Positions 11,711 through 23,821 of a stretch of 64,000 nt of DNA are shown here, piece by piece; the stretch's first letter is position 1, and every line of letters begins with the position of its first letter. The translations under genes and the position numbers were made by a program. The stretch is taken from NCBI GenBank assembly GCA_029844215.1, contig JAQGDG010000146.1, positions 245,387 to 309,386 of the forward strand, given 5' to 3'. Origin of the DNA: Przewalskia tangutica. Taxonomy: Eukaryota > Streptophyta > Magnoliopsida > Solanales > Solanaceae. Under the pieces are notes generated by a model. The model saw only the letters and a program-made list of their open reading frames with translations. It was not told the DNA's origin and searched no databases.

Positions 11711-11727
11711 TCGCTCGATATTACTTT
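11711..11727 (-). other. Degenerate primer binding site of element A
   Basis: Read on the minus strand, AAAGTAATATCGAGCGA directly follows the LTR end (...CGTGACA). It corresponds to AAAGTGGTATCGAGCG in C, with two substitutions. Confidence 0.6.
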
Positions 11728-14700
11728 TGTCACGACCCGATCCTGCCCGTGATCGTGCCTTACCCAGGGCACCCTAGTGATACATACATCAGAGTAACCA
11801 GCGGAATATAAGACCATACATGAAACAATATGAAATGAGAAACAATTTATCTGAGAAAAATTTGCCCTTTGGCATATATATATAATAACCTTGAACAGTT
11901 ACATCCCTTTTACAAACCCTGCCCACAACAAGATTCATGCACTTAAGAATGTAATAACACCTATGACGGACAGTGCTCGCCATACCCCAATGTACAAGAA
12001 CCTACAACTCGTGGAAACATACCAAAAGATAAGCCTCCGAGAAACGGAGCTTCCTAATACGTCAATCGTGATCCATGAGCGAGGATCAACAACCGATGAC
12101 TTCTACCATGCAGATGAACGCAGCCTCAAGGAGGTCAAGATAACAGTACCAAGTACTGCATAAATCAAAATATCAGAACGTAAATCATAATTTAAAACAA
12201 AACAGAGATACGTATGATAACAAAATTATAGTTCACAATATAAAAAGCAGTCATGTCAACTCAGGGACTCACGCCCTCAAAGTCTTCCCTCATGCCCGTG
12301 GAACTTCTTCCTCACTGCCGGCAGTCTAGGTATAAGTCATGTGATACGTAATATGTCTCGCCCATCTCATGGACTCGAGGTGAAATCGATGGAATACATT
12401 CCCGGCCCATCTCATGGACTCGAGCATCAAATCGTGGTATACATTCCGTGTTCATCCCATGAACGCGTGTCGGTGAAATACATTCCCTGCTCATCCCATG
12501 AACTCTGTCGCATGAAATACATTCCCGGCCCATCTCATGGACTCCTGTCGTAGAATACATTCCCTGCTCATCCCATGAACTCTGTCGTGTGAAATACATT
12601 CCCTGCTCATCCCATGAACTCTGTCACGTGGAATACATTCCTGCTCATCCCATGAACTCTGTCGCATGAAATATATTCCCACCCATCTCACGGACTCCTG
12701 TCGTGAAATACATTCCCGGTTCATCCCATGAACTCGGTGTCGTGTGGCCATAACATTTAAACGCTCTTTGAAGACAGATTAAGATAATACCATGTTTTCC
12801 TTTTAAATCAACTTAGGCAATATTATGCCCTTCTTTTTAAACCAAAGCACTTTCCTTCTTAAAGTCAAGTAACAACATTCTTTTCCAAAAGTTCAAGTTT
12901 TCCTAATTTCAAATATTCACGTCTCTTATTTTCGAAAGATTTCATAGTTCATAGTCTTAATCATTTTAATAACATAATTCTCTTTTAAAACAGCTGAGTA
13001 ATATATGCCTTATGTGTGAGTAGGTTATTCTTGTTTATAACAATCTTATTACAGCAGCCATGATCTAGGAAATGTAATACAATTTTGTCTTATCTTAGCT
13101 TCTATGCAGATGGAGGTTTCTACTGGTTTTAATATAATTACTTATTTGTCAGTACATTTTCCTTTATTAACGCTGAAGTGGTTCGTTCGATACTTATTCT
13201 CATTTCTGAAATTAGTAAAACATTATTCCTTTTAAAAACCAAGTACTCATTACTCACGAATGAGGTTTCACACTTTTTAACAAAATTCATATTAATTCAA
13301 TTAAGTCAAGTCTCTTATCTTTTGAGATCAAGTCTCTTAATCAATAAACCATTCTTTTTATCTCTCTTAAGTCGTTATACCTAACTTCCCATAAAGCTAG
13401 TATAACTCTTAAACTTTCAAAACCAAGTATTACTCTTCTTTAAAAAATGATTCTTAATTCTTTTGAAATACTTCAAGATTCTTTATTATTTAAAACTCAA
13501 GTCAAAAGACATCAAAGTAAAACCACGTTCAGTTAACACACGTACGTCTACCGTACTATATATATTCTTTTAAAATATCATGCTCAAGAGGATAGGAAGA
13601 ATCACATACCTCGCGACGATTATCGACTATTAGCAAATAGCTCCAAAGCATCAGAATCCCGCTTAGCCTTTTCCACCCTTCTCGAGTAGAATACGCCACT
13701 CGCAGATTTCAACCTATATCGGCCATATAAGTCTATTAACGCCTAGACTACTCGTAAAATAATTCTAGATACAGATTCCTTATTCTACTAAGATTGGGCA
13801 AAGACTTCCCTACCCGCCAAACTACACAAGTTTCATCAGAATACAATTCCATGTAAGTACAATCTACTTCTTCTTTAATATTCTTCCGATGTGATTTCAA
13901 TTCAATTCTCTTCCCTTATACCATCCTTATATACGCCTTATACTCATTTCTATACTACTACAAGATGTAATTTCCAATTACAATAAGGACAATATTATTT
14001 ACCTCGATAAGCCCAAAATTATCCAAGTTTTAATGTCGATCCCGAGCAACGCTTAGCTCCTATTCGAACGCTCCAACCCGCTCCAAACAACCCTTAGAAG
14101 TTCTACGCACTTTCTTCTTAATACTTCAACCCGCTATGAAGATTTTTCCTTAGGGTTTCGCCAGACCAAGGGAAGTATAACAATATTTATGGCTTTAGTA
14201 TAGGTGTAACCTTCGAATACTACAAGGTATTTGGGGCCTGTTATTTTGAAATAGTAACAATACTGGAGAATACTTTTCTACCAATGGGGTATTTTACTTA
14301 GAACAACTCAAGAGGGGGTTGGTTTCGGCCAAGGCTTCTCAAAGGGGAGGGATAGCTGGACGAAAAACTACACTTAAGGGAGAGAGTTTTGAGACTTGGA
14401 AAATGATTTGTGGATGAAGAATAAGTCTTGATTCGAGGGTATTTATAAGACATTCAATGGCCAAGATTGAGGCAAGTGGAGGGCAAGTGGAGGTGGAGAT
14501 TTGGACAAGTGTTGAGTGGGTCCCACTTGCTCATCTACTACACAAAATATCACAAAATATCCTACCTAATCCTTGACCAAAACGAGGGCCAAAAACGTGC
14601 AAGTTCGTCCCACTTTCCGCTTCACTCGAGGTGACACTTGTCACCCTCTCGCTGGTCCAAAATATTTCATCTCTCGGAAAATCCGCAAAAATTATAAATG

Positions 14701-14849
14701 TGGCAACCGTATTTTTCCCTTCGCAAAGTCCGAAAACGCTTCGCCTGAAAAACGAGCCAGTTGTGCACAAATTTCGTCCCTAATGCCTACTTAAGGCTAA
14801 AACTTTCAGACGCACGCCCTCACGCATACTCTGAAATACGGGTATAACA
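11728..14849 (-). repeat. Element A 5' LTR
   Basis: In plus-strand coordinates it begins TGTCACGACCCGATCC and ends GTATAACA, so on the minus strand it runs TGTTATAC...GTGACA. Length is about 3.1 kb. A TATA-like tattTATAAG lies near 14438-14446. An inverted repeat, GGTGACACTTGTCACC, lies at about 14632-14647. Tandem repeats occupy 12335-12745. The short frames on both strands at 12312-12751 are translations of that array. The right flank (CATAT at 14850) is the candidate target duplication, whose partner should lie left of the window. Confidence 0.8.
12335..12745 (-). repeat. ~38-40 bp tandem array in A LTR
   Basis: About ten copies of a unit containing GAAATACATTCC, then TCATCCCATGAACTC (or TCTCATGGACTC) and TGTCGT. 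The sequence is unrelated to the E or B arrays, although the GAAATACATTC part recurs in the C array. Confidence 0.8.
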
Positions 14850-15033
14850 CATATACTAGGCCCACATACCAAATTTGGGTCAAATCCGACCCCTCGTGAA
14901 GAAAATACGACGTCTCGTTCATCGTGACCAAACCTTTTCCTTAACGAAAATGTACCTACACTTTCTTTCCGACTTTCAAACCTTATATTCTTAGTCACGC
15001 TCACTTACGTGTCATGGTATAATGGGTGTAACA
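14850..15033 (-). mobile_element. LTR fragment M (minus), cut by element A
   Basis: The right end, GGGTGTAACA at 15024-15033, reads TGTTACACCC on the minus strand, the same LTR start as in H (56559) and close to that of B (45810). Only about 180 bp remain because A is inserted at 14849/14850. The continuation should lie beyond the left copy of A's target duplication, outside the window. Confidence 0.45.
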
Positions 15034-16193
15034 ATGTACATATTACTTTGGGTTCAATTCTAATATTGCATGATGTGATTCTTTTTATAAGAATGGATGT
15101 ACATAGTACTTTGGGTTCAATACCCTAATATTACATGAAATGATAATGCCTTGAGTTTTCTAAATGATAGTTAATTCATTTTATTCTAATGAGAGTCAGA
15201 GATGATTTAACTTGCATATGGTTGCTCATGATAGCTATTCGTGCAAGTGTTATATTCCTACATCACCGCGCCTCACTGTAGGCCAACAATATTATATTAT
15301 TCATCACGTTCAATTCATGGACATTATATATATATATTTCATGGATTAGCCTCACGATACGAGTAGATATGCTTATCATGGTCTAAAAGACTCACGCGTT
15401 CAACTCTCATGACATTACTTCGTGGACTAGCTCTCCATGACGCGTATCGGTATAGATACTCATCATGTCCACAAGACCTATGCGGGTTCAATTCCCACAC
15501 GGGTTCAATTCTCATGAATAGGATTGCATAATGATTTTATGGGCAGGTGTCCCTGATCTTGACATGACTTGCATATTTTGAAGAGGTACAATTGACTCTC
15601 ATTACTCTATTTTTATAATTCACAGTTGACTCCCTATATTTAAAAGATACAGTTGATTTTATACGATTGAGAAAGTACATTTAGCTCTTATTCTTATATG
15701 ACACAGTTGGATCTGGTATTTGATTTTCATACTTGTCTCTTCCATCTTTTGGTCAGTTAGATCTTATTTATCAGATTTTTATGTTTACATACATAGTACA
15801 TGTTGTAATCGACTTTCTCCTGGGCCGCTCATGCCCGCATGTTTTAGGTACTCACTGAGTGATCCATGAGCTTAGATCTCCACTCACCAGTGAGATAGCT
15901 CCACTATTCCGAGCTTGTCTGGTACGAGTTGTATTATGGTCTTATGTACATTTATGGCACGCTGAGCCTTGTCCCGCCATAGTTGTTGGCCAAACTCTAG
16001 AGGTCCAGATTCATACGTGGATGGATCGTGTAAATTTGTAGTTTCTTTTATTGTTATATATATAATGTCGCCTTACTGCTTGGTTTATTTCATTTGTTTT
16101 AAAAAAGGAGTTATCTTTAGCTTCACGTTACATATGATGTATGGTAAGGATGCCTGTGTAGTGGCACCGCCATGCCCGGATTCGGTCGTGACA
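15034..16193 (+). mobile_element. 3' part of a plus-strand LTR (N), truncated
   Basis: Its downstream half resembles the E and F LTRs. Shared landmarks are GGGCCGCTCATGCC near 15825, GTCCCGCCATAGTTGTTG near 15970, AGAGGTCCAGA near 15999 and the end TTCGGTCGTGACA at 16193. The promoter half is missing. Near its left end a ~45-bp segment (ATGTACATA, then TACTTTGGGTTCAAT) occurs twice, at 15035 and 15099. No primer site follows; the next bases are CTCAATGTG, so this is a solo or 3' LTR remnant. Confidence 0.6.
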
Positions 16194-17009
16194 CTCAATG
16201 TGATGATATTTTAGGAAAGAACTGCAGGTGTATGCAGTGAATAAAGCAATCTTAAAATCAAAGAGAGATTTATTGATCTTCCTAGAAAAAGAAGTTAACA
16301 TCGAGAATGTTTCCAACATTCAGATAACATCGTTCAAGATAACAAGATCGCCTACCAACCGATTGTGGAGTAATTGCAAAAATCAACTCACAAATTGTTG
16401 AGATTGATATCGCTAGGGATGCCTTAGTAAAGGCCACGACCTTATTGTCGCTTTCTTCCCAAAAAGTGGAGACAATTCTATCAGACAGAGACTAAAGAAC
16501 CGAGAGTTCTATCATGCGATGTTGCTATACAAAGAGAAAAGGTTGTTGGAAGGAAAGTATTACGACAAGGCTAAGGCTAGCGCAGTAAATCAAGCTACAA
16601 GACATATGGATAAAGTCAAGTCAAGCTCCAGATAGAGAAGCGAGCAAGCAAAACATACAAAGGTAGAAAGCTACCGAAGTTACCATCACGATGCATACGC
16701 AAGTGATATTTGGCGATACTATTTTGGCCGTTGTTTTGAATGTGGATTTCGTTACCGCTTGGTTTGGATATTCGATGTAACTAACAATGATCCGACAATT
16801 TCTATGTTTTCATGACGTGGTTAAATGACTATTCTTTTGTATTTCTCTAACCCCGTAAGAATGGTATAAAAAAATATATGATGTGTTTATATGTCATTAC
16901 AGACATGGAGCATTATTGTAATCATGTATGCTGGGACAACATCTTTGACATTACCGTAAGTCACTGCACATAATATAATAGGTTTTGTGAAGAAGGAAAA
17001 AGAGGAGAA
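16194..17009 (+). other. Unrecognised AT-rich sequence, possibly element 3' region
   Basis: I recognise no protein domain in any frame. It is AT-rich, with frames broken every few dozen codons. The last bases (AAGGAAAAAGAGGAGAA, 16993-17009) form a convincing purine tract directly before a TGTTAAC start, so this may be the 3' untranslated region of an older plus-strand LTR element, perhaps Ty1/copia. That is inference from the tract alone. Confidence 0.35.
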
Positions 17010-17930
17010 TGTTAACGTTGGTTTGGTGTTGTGACATTTTGCTCAACATATCATTTTTATTACTAAGTTAAAATCAGAAATGTTGAAAAAATGTCTTGAC
17101 ATTCAGACCAACATTCTGTAAAACAGTTTTGCTTTACTTCACGGAACTAAAGCAAATATTGTGGAATTTTCACCACGATGGTAAAGTAAACCGCAATGAG
17201 TTTTGGAGCTGATGAAAATATGGAAGATCAAGTCAAAGTTGTTAAGCTTGGGGAACAAGTCCAAGAAGTTAGAGGATCTTGCTCCATAATCTTCTCCAAC
17301 AAACCTTATCGGCTGCCCAACTTTCCCTCAACTTCTACAACGATTCAATGAGCTTTTCAAGGAAGACCTTCTACTAAAAATAGAGAGGTCAGACTGAATT
17401 GAAATCTAGAAAAAGTTAGAAAAATATCAAGAGAGATCTCTCGATATACTCTTCGTAAAACTAGATCACAAGTCTTGCTCGAGTGTGTCGACAACATTCT
17501 CATCCAATATTATAATTGTTGCCTGCATTCTAGATTTGTTCTTTATCAAGCAATTGTAAGAGATCTTGTCTATGTCTATTTATGTAAATTTTGCAGGCAG
17601 AAGTCATCTGTGACTTAAACTTTTTAATTCCTTTTGTATTATCTTGTAATATTGTAAAAGAAGGCATTTATTAAATTGTATATAAATATATACACTACTT
17701 TAGGTCACTGACCGTCCAGATTATATAATCAATATAACCTCTATAAATATTAAACTTCTGTTTTCTTTATTTTTCCGCTGCATTTACTCTAGTTTTTATG
17801 CTTTATCGAAGTGTTGCCACTGTGATGCATTTACATTATCGCCGACATTTGCAAACTATATTAGCATTCAATTTTATTTTACTTTCAGTTTGTCTTTTAT
17901 TGTTTCATAGTATACCCCTAGGACCTAACA
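17010..17930 (+). mobile_element. Candidate 3' LTR, about 0.9 kb (TGTTA...TAACA)
   Basis: The unit starts TGTTAACG right after a purine tract and ends CCTAACA at 17930, giving a perfect 5-bp terminal inverted repeat TGTTA/TAACA. A TATAAATATATA run occurs near 17680. No second copy lies in the window, so the call rests only on the ends and the purine tract. The 60-residue frame near 17798 is not convincing. Confidence 0.4.
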
Positions 17931-17977
17931 CAAAATGTTACACATATCTCTTATATTGGACCCCACTCCTAGTTAAT
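17931..17977. other. Short spacer between candidate LTR and element F
   Basis: AT-rich sequence that continues at 27154 once F and one copy of its TAACT duplication are removed. Nothing recognised. Confidence 0.5.
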
Positions 17978-17982
17978 TAACT
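17978..17982. repeat. Target-site duplication of element F, left copy (TAACT)
   Basis: TAACT precedes the TGTTATACCCCG start of F and recurs at 27149-27153 after its 3' LTR. Confidence 0.9.
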
Positions 17983-18348
17983 TGTTATACCCCGTATTTC
18001 CAGAGTATGTACGTAAGGACGTACGTAGAAAAATTTGAAACTTGTACTAAGGCTCACGAATTAATTTTGTTCACAACACCCGCTTAGAGTCGCCGACGTA
18101 AACGCTTTCACAATTTCGTAAGGGAATTTCCGCTATGTCATTTTTAATTTTGCGGATTTTTCCGAGAGACGAACGTGTTGGCCAACAAGAGGGCGCCACT
18201 TGGCACCTCCCATCATGACGTGAGAGCTCTGGTGGCCGATTGGAATGGCTTTAGTTGGTAGGATATTTGTGTGTTAGTTGGTTAAGGCACTGCAAGATCT
18301 CGCCCTACACTTGCCTTGCACTTGGCAAGATCTCGCCATTGGTTGGCC

Positions 18349-18357
18349 TATAAATAC
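18349..18357 (+). promoter_or_regulatory. TATA box of F 5' LTR
   Basis: CTATAAATACC in U3. The partner LTR has CTATAAACACC near 24190, one base different. Confidence 0.55.
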
Positions 18358-20214
18358 CACCCTATGTCAAGACTTTCTTCATCCTAAAATCTTCTAAGTG
18401 TTAAAATCCTCCTCTCCCTTCGTGGTTCTCGCCCAAAAGCCTTCCTCCCCTCGTCGAGAGTTCCCCTGGTAGGGTGAGGTATACACCCCCTAGCCTAGTT
18501 GTTTTCGATAATACCCCTCTTGGTAGAAATACTCTCAAAAGTATTGCTATAATACCCAAATTACCTTAGCCAGATACCTTGTTGTATTCTAAGGTTATAC
18601 CTATACAAAAATGCCTGTAAATACTATTATACTTCCCTTCCACACAAAAACCGAAACCCTAGGAAAATCTCCATACCGTTGAGTATCAGGTGTGGTTGGT
18701 TAGAACTTCTAAGGGTGGTTTAGAGCGGTCGAGCGCTGAGTCGAGCTAAACGATTGCCCAGATCGACTTTAACTAGATAATGGGCTTATCGAGGTAATTA
18801 TCTTGTTCTCCTGTAATTGGAAATTACATATCGTTAGACTATATAGTCAAGCATACTATATATAGAACTGAACGTTGTTGTCGGCAATGTCTTTGGACTT
18901 AAGCCCAATAATAAGAAACCTTTTCAAGAAGAGTACTAAACTGCTTTTACTTAGGGTCAGTATTACGAGACTCAGGTAGTAGTACCGTGAGTAGAATTGT
19001 ACCCGTAGGTTAGATGTATAACCCCCGGTTGGCTTCGTAGCCTACCGATAGAGGAGAGATTTACGCCGCCATGTGGGAGGTCTGAATTTTCTCAGAATGT
19101 TCTACTGCTAGACCTAAATGTTAATGTCACCTTGTGGCCTTATAGGTCAAGTACCACGCGTGGCGCGATCTACCGCAAGCGCGAGTAGCCGACGGCTGAG
19201 GTACTGAGCGCTTGCTATTAGTCGATACTGCCGCGAGGTATGCGAACCTCTTCCTATCTCTTCTAGCACGATACGGTGAACTATGTAGTACTAGAGACGC
19301 ATACGCTAAATGTATTTAGTTGATTTAAAACATAAAGGTTATAACCGCTTTATGGGAAGCTCAAGATAAACACTTTACGTTGGTAAGAAAATACTGTGGT
19401 TTTTAAAAGGTAACCGATTTGAACTATAACCGCTTGTTATGTGATTAATAGAGAACTTGAAGTAATACTTGGTTTTTGAGAACTTAAGAGTTATACTAAC
19501 TTTACGGGAAGTTAGGTATAACGCTTAAGAATGTTTTACCGATTTCGAAATCGAACGTATCGACAAACCATCGCAAATAATAAAGGAAAATGTTTTGAAT
19601 AAGTAAGTATTATTAAAACCAAGAGAAACTTCCATCCGCATAGAAGCTAAGATGAGACAAAATGATATTTCCTAGATCATGGCCGTGTAATAAGATTGTT
19701 ATAAACGAGAATATCCTACTCACATATAAGACTTATGTTTCTCGATAGTTTAAAGGAGAATTATATTCTTAAATGAATAAGACTATGAACTACTTAAACC
19801 TTTCTAAAATGAGAAACTTCAACATTGGAAATTAGGCAAACTTGATCATTGGAAAAGAACGTTGCTACTTGATTTTACAAAGAGAAGTAATCGATTTACT
19901 TTAAAAGGATAGTCACTCTATTTTTATACTACGTATTGTGTGACATCGCGAAAGTAACGATCTTTTAAAGAGTTAATGATGAAGTACTTCGGGATAAAAC
20001 CCTAACTTGTTGGGCATATAGTGTAAAGTACCTCGCGTGTATAACTTGATTGTGTTGGTTTGTGATAGCCTGCAATACTTTCGCTGATTGATAAGTAAAC
20101 ATGTTAGATGCTACGCAGTTAAGATTCGTGACGCTGAGTAAAGCGGTTTCCTTTGTCGCTTATGTTGCTTAACGATAAGTCGTTGCAGGTTAGTATTTTA
20201 CATCACCATCTCGA

Positions 20215-20460
20215 GATGATTCCGGGTTGTCGCCTCCACGCGGTAGACTCAAAGTGGTCGACGGACCTATGATTCGAGAATACCTCACGCAGTCCCGTGG
20301 GCCTACGCGAGCTACGAGTTCCGTGTTAGCGCCGCCTTTACGGGCACGCGTCCACGCGCCACGCGGATCGCGTCCGTGACGACGCCGGGAGTAGCTACCG
20401 ATGCGGGAATACCTCACGCGCCGACGAGATTGGCCTACGCGGAGTCAGCGGAGTTCCAGG
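20215..20460 (+). repeat. GC-rich imperfect repeats in F 5' LTR
   Basis: Roughly two ~130-bp units, each carrying GAATACCTCACGC, GGCCTACGCG and GAGTTCC. Partner at 26085-26320. CCCGCATGAGGTAT units in G and D read in the same sense on their own strand. Confidence 0.6.
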
Positions 20461-21276
20461 TTAGACGCGCATATCGACATCGCGCGCAAGGCCGCCTTTG
20501 ATCACGTGACGGCCTAGACAGATCTTATGATACGCTTCATGACCTTGTTGGTACCGTGGGTTTTTAGTAGCTCGCCATGCCTTCGCACTTACTCCCGCAT
20601 GCTTTATTATGACACAGCGGGACTCGTGTTCATGCAGGTTCTCGGGTGCTTTTATATCATAGATCGCCAGTGATGGCGGGTATTCCACGCATGATTGATG
20701 CGGGCCCGAGACCCATTGTTATATTTGAGTGATGACTGAGGCGCGAGTCCCCGACTGATACGATCGCTGTTGTCAAATCGTAGTTTGTTATCATACATGT
20801 CTCCCGCTTTATATGATCGCTATGATTTCATTTACGTGATGTATTTTCGTTTCACATACTCTGTACCAGATCGACTCCTTCGGGCCGCGCTCATGCCGCA
20901 GTCGAGGTACACCGCCGCTGATCCTAGCTCTCGTGGTCACGCCAGCTTGGGAAGCTCCGCTTCTCCGAGGCTTATCACGTATAGTCCCCGCCGCCGTAAG
21001 TGTTTACATTCGTGGTTTAGCGGCCCCGCCCCGCCATTGTTGTCATATCATTCTGAGGTCCGTAGTAATCGCAAGCGTGGTTTGTAAAAGGATTAAACTG
21101 CTCATGTTGAAAAAGTTGCTATTTATATTTATACCGGGCGTAACCGCTTGGTTAGCCTGCTTCTTATTTCACCGCCTTATTACATCGTTTCATGTATTGT
21201 CTTTATGTTCCGACACTGACGATGTCTACTGGGTGCCCGGTAGGCACCACCACGCCCGGTTCGGTCGTGACAAAAG

Positions 21277-21290
21277 TGGTATCGTGAGCG
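21277..21290 (+). other. Primer binding site of F (initiator tRNA-Met type)
   Basis: TGGTATCGTGAGCG follows the LTR end after AAAG, close to the plant initiator tRNA-Met site TGGTATCAGAGC. Confidence 0.75.
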
Positions 21291-21464
21291 CATCTCTGAA
21301 AGTGTCTACGCATCGTATCCAGCAGTTCGATTATCTGCAGTGCCGCGCACCACACCAATAATCGTGAGGCTATAGGATATTTTAGGATCGTTTCTATTCT
21401 TCTCACTCGAGATCGTGCCTCAGAGTGTTGTAGTCGACCTCCGACGATTTCTTTCCTCACCGCT

Positions 21465-22266
21465 ATGCCTCCGCAGGCAACCCGCCCTGTGAGGCAAGGC
21501 AATGGCGGAGTCGCGAGTAGATTTCAGTGGCGAGGCACAGCCCAATCATTACCTAGGTAGTGCTTCATTCGGGAGTTTTGCGACGCCACTAGCCCCAAAG
21601 AGTTTGGCACGCAGCGGCGCTCCCATCGCGCCATGATATTTGAACCTTCGCCCACGCACGAACAAGTGAATATAGAGTGCAAAGAAGACGACCCACATTA
21701 GCTGACGTGGCTACCAGAGAGTATACCGATGTACCACGTCTTGCGACTATCTAAGAGAGGGTCGCGCAAGAGTAATTCTTCGCTTAGGCTCGAGCATGGC
21801 CTCGTGGTAATGGCTTACGCGCAATGTGCCAAGAAACGTGAGATCAACGCGTTAACGGGCGACGCTGGTACAGGCCGTGAGCAGCAGCGTCCTTTGGTAA
21901 CTTTCGAGGCGAGTCACCTCACCGCCAGATTGAATACGCGATCCACCAGCGCAGTGGTCCTCCACGTGGTTCGTGACGCTCGGTACGCAGAGTCGGGTCG
22001 AGCTCCGTAGCTTCCGCTCACGCTACACGCAGTTCCAAACAACCGATTCGCTTTTCCTGTTCATTAGCGATGCACGCCATCCCGGAATGTCGCCTTTAGT
22101 CGGGTACTTGTTGCACCTACGACCGCCGTGGTCCGATGTCGATAGAGTGTCCTCAGAGGACTTAGCCTTCAGATCGCGGGTAGTTCGCCATCTTCCCTAG
22201 CATGCGCTCTACGGGCAGTTTGATTTGAACGACTAAGGCGAAGCAAGAGATATAGATATATCTTTA
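21465..22266 (+). pseudogene. gag relic of element F
   Basis: It starts at ATG 21465 (MPPQATRPVRQ...), about 190 bp after the primer site as in the other elements. It ends at the TAA after the 'ATATCTTTAA' ending shared with E (7575) and C (38235). Only about 800 bp separate start and stop, against 1.2 kb in E and C, so an internal deletion has removed part of the capsid region. A first knuckle-like segment (YAQCAKKR) is at about 21806-21830. Frame breaks prevent translation. It would have encoded the particle protein; no pol follows. Confidence 0.6.
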
Positions 22267-23821
22267 ACCCTCTGTAGATCAAGATGTGTGATAAGTGAGT
22301 ATACCTTAAGTGCTATGTTCGATAATGTGTGTTAGTCGTGATTAGATCACGGTTGTTTAACCGAGTAAGATTTTGGGGGATAGAGGCGCGAGCCTTAGAG
22401 CTTTTTACGCAGAGACCTTGTGAGCGCAGGCCATCTCGAGAAAAGGTGTAGTGTTATGTTTGACTTATCTAAGTGCTTAGTGCACGTGAGTTATGTTTGG
22501 GATAGTCCCTAGTAGCGTGGAATGAAAGCGGGTAGTTGAGGTAAGCAGACCGCCAGGTTTTCAAACGTGATTTGAGATTGTTCCGAATCGAGCTAGTATC
22601 ACAAGGCCGCGGGTCGGGTCGAGGCCACGCCGCGTCAACCCGCGTAGGTTTGCGCGGGCCAGGCGGTGGTCCCGCCGTGTTAGGCGCGAGGGTGTTAGGC
22701 CCAAGTTTAGTTAACCAACGACGAAGTTCGCTGGACGCATTCGACCGCTGGTCGTCGACGGGGCAGCCCATCGCGTTTCTTCTGGTCGACCGCTTACTCC
22801 GTGGTTGAGTTATCCAAAGGTTGTAAGGCTGCACGGTGCCTACCTTCACCTTATGACAGATGCGGAGCCCGTAGTGCTGGTTGTTTCGGAAGTTTTGCCA
22901 AGCACGTGTTAAGAACTCGTGAATCTCGACCGCATTCGCCTCTGCCAGCCGGTATCTCGCAGGTAGTCGGGGATTGTTGTCTCCGCGAGGAAGTGTTTAA
23001 GCTACCATTTCGTTGTTCTGATATCGCTTATGACGCCAGGGGCTAAGTGTAAATCACGGCTGATCGTCTGACGCTGGCAAGATTCGATAGTTGGTTCAGC
23101 TTGTTCCAGAGACCGGATAGAGTAAAGCTTGTCTGTAAGAGGTTCGCAATCGTAGAAATCGTATGGATAATCGCGACGACGCCAGAGTTCAGCCGACGGC
23201 CGGTCTTCTGAAGTACCACCCCGGGGCGTGACGAGTTTTGAATACAGAGGAACTTAGCCCGAAAGTTACTTGGGCCTTTGAGTTCATGTAAGGATAGGCC
23301 GTTGCCTATATGATAGCTTCGCCGTCCGACTTGGTGAGGCAAGACGTCCGCCTTCGTATTGTTATGTTCGAAAGTATCGAGATCCATCCGCAGTGTTCCC
23401 GCTAATGACGACCACGCTAGTGATAGTAACCCCGAAGTTTTGGAAACCAAGCAGATCGGAAATGGTAAGAGTTCGAGGTACGACACCGTGGATCGCATGT
23501 AGTCCGCATCATTTGTTGGGTCACGAGTGACACTAGAACCTCGCGCAAAGTGACAAAAGTGGTATCGGAAGAAGCGAGCATGTATGGCAAGAATTGATGT
23601 GACCATTTCTTTTGTTTGGAAAAGTGTGGAAGAAGTATATTTTAGACTCGGCGAGTGTTTTGTGGTGATGATTAGAGGTGTTTCTCGTGACTTTGACGTA
23701 AGTATTTACGCAGTGCACTGCGCGTGATTGTTCTCGTAAGTATAGTAGGAAGACTATATTGGCGCCGCTTGTTTTGAGACTTATAAGGAACATTCGACGA
23801 ATGTTTCTGGCGAGGGGAGAA
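22267..23821 (+). other. Post-gag module of element F
   Basis: This 1555-bp stretch shares a GC-rich block at about 22600-22700 with E and C. The remaining 22790-23821 has no counterpart in E or C that I can align by eye. No catalytic motif is seen, and the 187-residue minus frame at 23043-23606 has no recognisable feature. It contains TGACAAAAGTGGTATCG at 23551-23567, identical to the LTR-end/primer-site junction. It ends in a purine tract (CGAGGGGAGAA) at 23810-23821. Confidence 0.5.
23810..23821 (+). other. Polypurine tract of element F
   Basis: GGCGAGGGGAGAA-type run directly before the 3' LTR TG; homologous to the tract at 8308-8319. Confidence 0.75.

Larger units (their letters stand above)
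2130..14849 (-). mobile_element. Element A: gag-type Ty3/gypsy element, interrupted by E and by LTR K
   Basis: Read on the minus strand, A consists of a 5' LTR (11728-14849), a degenerate primer site and leader (11711-11727 joined to 2718 and below), and the N-terminal part of gag (from 2542 down to 2130). Element E (2724-11705) sits in the leader and LTR K abuts the gag. Removing E and one copy of the ATTAA duplication restores a leader collinear with those at 39600-39657 and 61800-61873. The rest of A, including its 3' LTR, should lie left of the window. It is assigned to the same long-LTR group as C and D. Confidence 0.75.
17983..21272 (+). repeat. Element F 5' LTR
   Basis: It starts TGTTATACCCCGTATTTCC and ends TTCGGTCGTGACA. 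The TATA box lies at 18349-18357 (CTATAAATACC). A GC-rich partially repeated block at 20215-20460 contains GAATACCTCACGC twice (20278 and 20407). The frames at 20190-21361 on both strands lie in this non-coding LTR part. It is collinear with 23822-27148. Confidence 0.88.

Noticed and set aside
12335..12745. Hairpin or satellite RNA gene from the ~40-bp array
   Set aside because: Direct tandem repeats only; no conserved RNA-gene signature.
23043..23606. 187-residue minus-strand frame in element F
   Set aside because: It runs against the element's sense strand, has no motif, and lies in a region of otherwise broken frames.
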